The notes beneath the pieces were generated by a model that was not told the origin of the DNA, ran no database searches, and saw only the letters and a program-made list of their open reading frames with translations. From assembly GCF_014856545.2 (NCBI RefSeq), contig NZ_CP109811.1, positions 1,420,001 through 1,484,000 of the forward strand: DNA of 64,000 nt, given 5' to 3'. The stretch is from Mesobacillus jeotgali. Its GTDB lineage: Bacteria; Bacillota; Bacilli; Bacillales; Cytobacillaceae. Below are positions 63,284 through 64,000 of the stretch, piece after piece (within the stretch, counting starts at the first letter, position 1; each line of letters opens with the position of its first letter). A program made the position numbers and the translations under genes.

Positions 63284-64000
63284 TTATTTATGTTTGGAAA
63301 CAGCCAACTCTGAATGTGGCTTGGCAACCTTAAGGAATTGCTTGATGACTAATCCAGGTCCGCCAAGTACGAAAAGATAACGGGCCTCGATTACCTGCTT
63401 CATTAAGGCAGCGAACAACCCGCTGATTTTCAAGCCGAAGACTTTGCCCACGGCTGCTTTGTTGCCGATGGAAGCAACTGTACCTTTGTGGTGATATTCG
63501 AATGCTTTAAGCTGTTCACCTCTCAAGATCGCGATTAAATTTGGTCCGCACACCTCTGCCTGTTGAATGGCCACCTGGGCAGTCGGAGGGAGTGGGGTTC
63601 CGTCATCTTTCAAGAACAGCGCAGCGTCCCCGATACAAAAAACATTTTCCATTCCTTTTACCCGCAAAAACTTATCAATGATGATGCGGCCCTTCGAAAT
63701 AGGTAAATCCAGCTTTTCAAGCAGGGTATTGCCACGGACGCCGCCAGACCATATCAATGTCCTTGCCGGAAGTTCTTCGCCGTTGTCCAATGTGATGGAA
63801 GTTGGAGAACATTCTAGAATCTTAGTAGAGGTCATCAATTCCACGCCATTCTTTCTTAAATAGCTTTCTGTAAAATCAATGGCCTCCTTATCAAATCCAG
63901 GGAGAACTGATGGTGAAGCTTCTATATTGATAATTCTCGCTTCTGACACAGGGATATCATATTTAAGGCAAAGCTTGGGCAAGGCTTCTAAAAGTTCGCC
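63284..64000 (-). CDS. Type II NADH dehydrogenase, C-terminal part (cut by the window edge)
   Basis: The frame is open to the last base of the window, giving 238 residues of the C-terminal part. 'LIWSGGVRGNTLLEKL' and 'MENVFCIGDAALFL' (second dinucleotide-binding/FAD contact), then 'PPTAQVAIQQAEVCGPNLIA' are typical of NDH-2 (Ndh/YumB/YutJ). The C-terminal amphipathic helix region anchors it to the inner membrane face. It oxidises NADH and passes electrons to menaquinone without pumping protons. Confidence 0.85.
   Translation of the reverse strand, partial: GELLEALPKLCLKYDIPVSEARIINIEASPSVLPGFDKEAIDFTESYLRKNGVELMTSTKILECSPTSITLDNGEELPARTLIWSGGVRGNTLLEKLDLPISKGRIIIDKFLRVKGMENVFCIGDAALFLKDDGTPLPPTAQVAIQQAEVCGPNLIAILRGEQLKAFEYHHKGTVASIGNKAAVGKVFGLKISGLFAALMKQVIEARYLFVLGGPGLVIKQFLKVAKPHSELAVSKHK

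Overview
The window looks like chromosome of an endospore-forming Bacillaceae (Bacillus/Mesobacillus-like). Evidence: sigma-B and sigma-W type promoters, strong GGAGG ribosome sites with GTG/TTG starts, TPP and Mn2+ (yybP-ykoY) riboswitches of the Bacillus type, and homologues of YppC, FloT/YuaF, YpwA, CwlK, YpmR and FdhD. No spore gene was identified with certainty. Two very different parts meet near 16.5 kb.

Part 1 (1 to about 16.48 kb) is an AT-rich, heavily rearranged genomic island whose left end lies outside the window. It starts with a tight minus-strand operon of three genes: a tyrosine recombinase, a 964-residue recombinase-like protein with about six tandem helix-turn-helix modules, and a small protein, an arrangement like Tn554-type or 'trio' elements. 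Next come phage debris (5'-truncated ATP-dependent DNA ligase, a broken small phage gene, a broken HNH nuclease, a DUF5412 fragment) and an IS110-family element with a structured non-coding flank that may encode its bridge RNA. The centrepiece is a two-gene operon (9627-13612) of a large TPR/HEAT-type protein followed, with a 4-bp overlap, by an intact SIR2-domain NAD-binding protein. This is a strong candidate for an uncatalogued anti-phage defence module. The island ends with a frameshifted UPF0489 (peptide-arginase-like) gene, a frameshifted LAGLIDADG endonuclease, and a 42-nt 3' fragment of tRNA-Val(GAC), which marks an attachment site.

Part 2 (about 16.5-64 kb) is core-like chromosome. 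In order: a Mn-catalase gene killed by a nonsense codon; yppC; a TPP-riboswitch-controlled thiamine-precursor operon (lipoprotein, thiamine-binding protein, permease, ATPase, TatD-like hydrolase); stress and membrane genes; an HtrA-type protease; a formate cluster (Mo-dependent formate dehydrogenase, DUF2294, oxalate/formate-type MFS, divergent FdhD); an amino-acid ABC transporter; a BCCT carrier; an MHYT-EAL protein; DUF975; a broken DinB gene; a fatty-acid-hydroxylase family protein; a sigma-W promoter driving yuaF-floT; a NERD protein; a 1.3-kb array of about 27 copies of a 52-bp repeat; an operon of two peptide-type ABC permeases plus an M1-peptidase pseudoenzyme; an M32 carboxypeptidase with a TetR regulator; a cation/proton antiporter; a catalytically dead recombinase-like protein; a chemoreceptor; a Mn2+-riboswitch-controlled TerC exporter; a CNNM/CorC protein; a YsnF-type stress protein; an SGNH hydrolase; an M15 peptidase; and the C-terminal part of a type II NADH dehydrogenase.

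The observations most worth following are the TPR/HEAT-SIR2 operon, the 52-bp repeat array, the small hairpin motif shared by the leaders of the formate dehydrogenase and its transporter, and the ABC-permease/M1-pseudopeptidase operon. Homology calls were made by reading motifs, without database searches.
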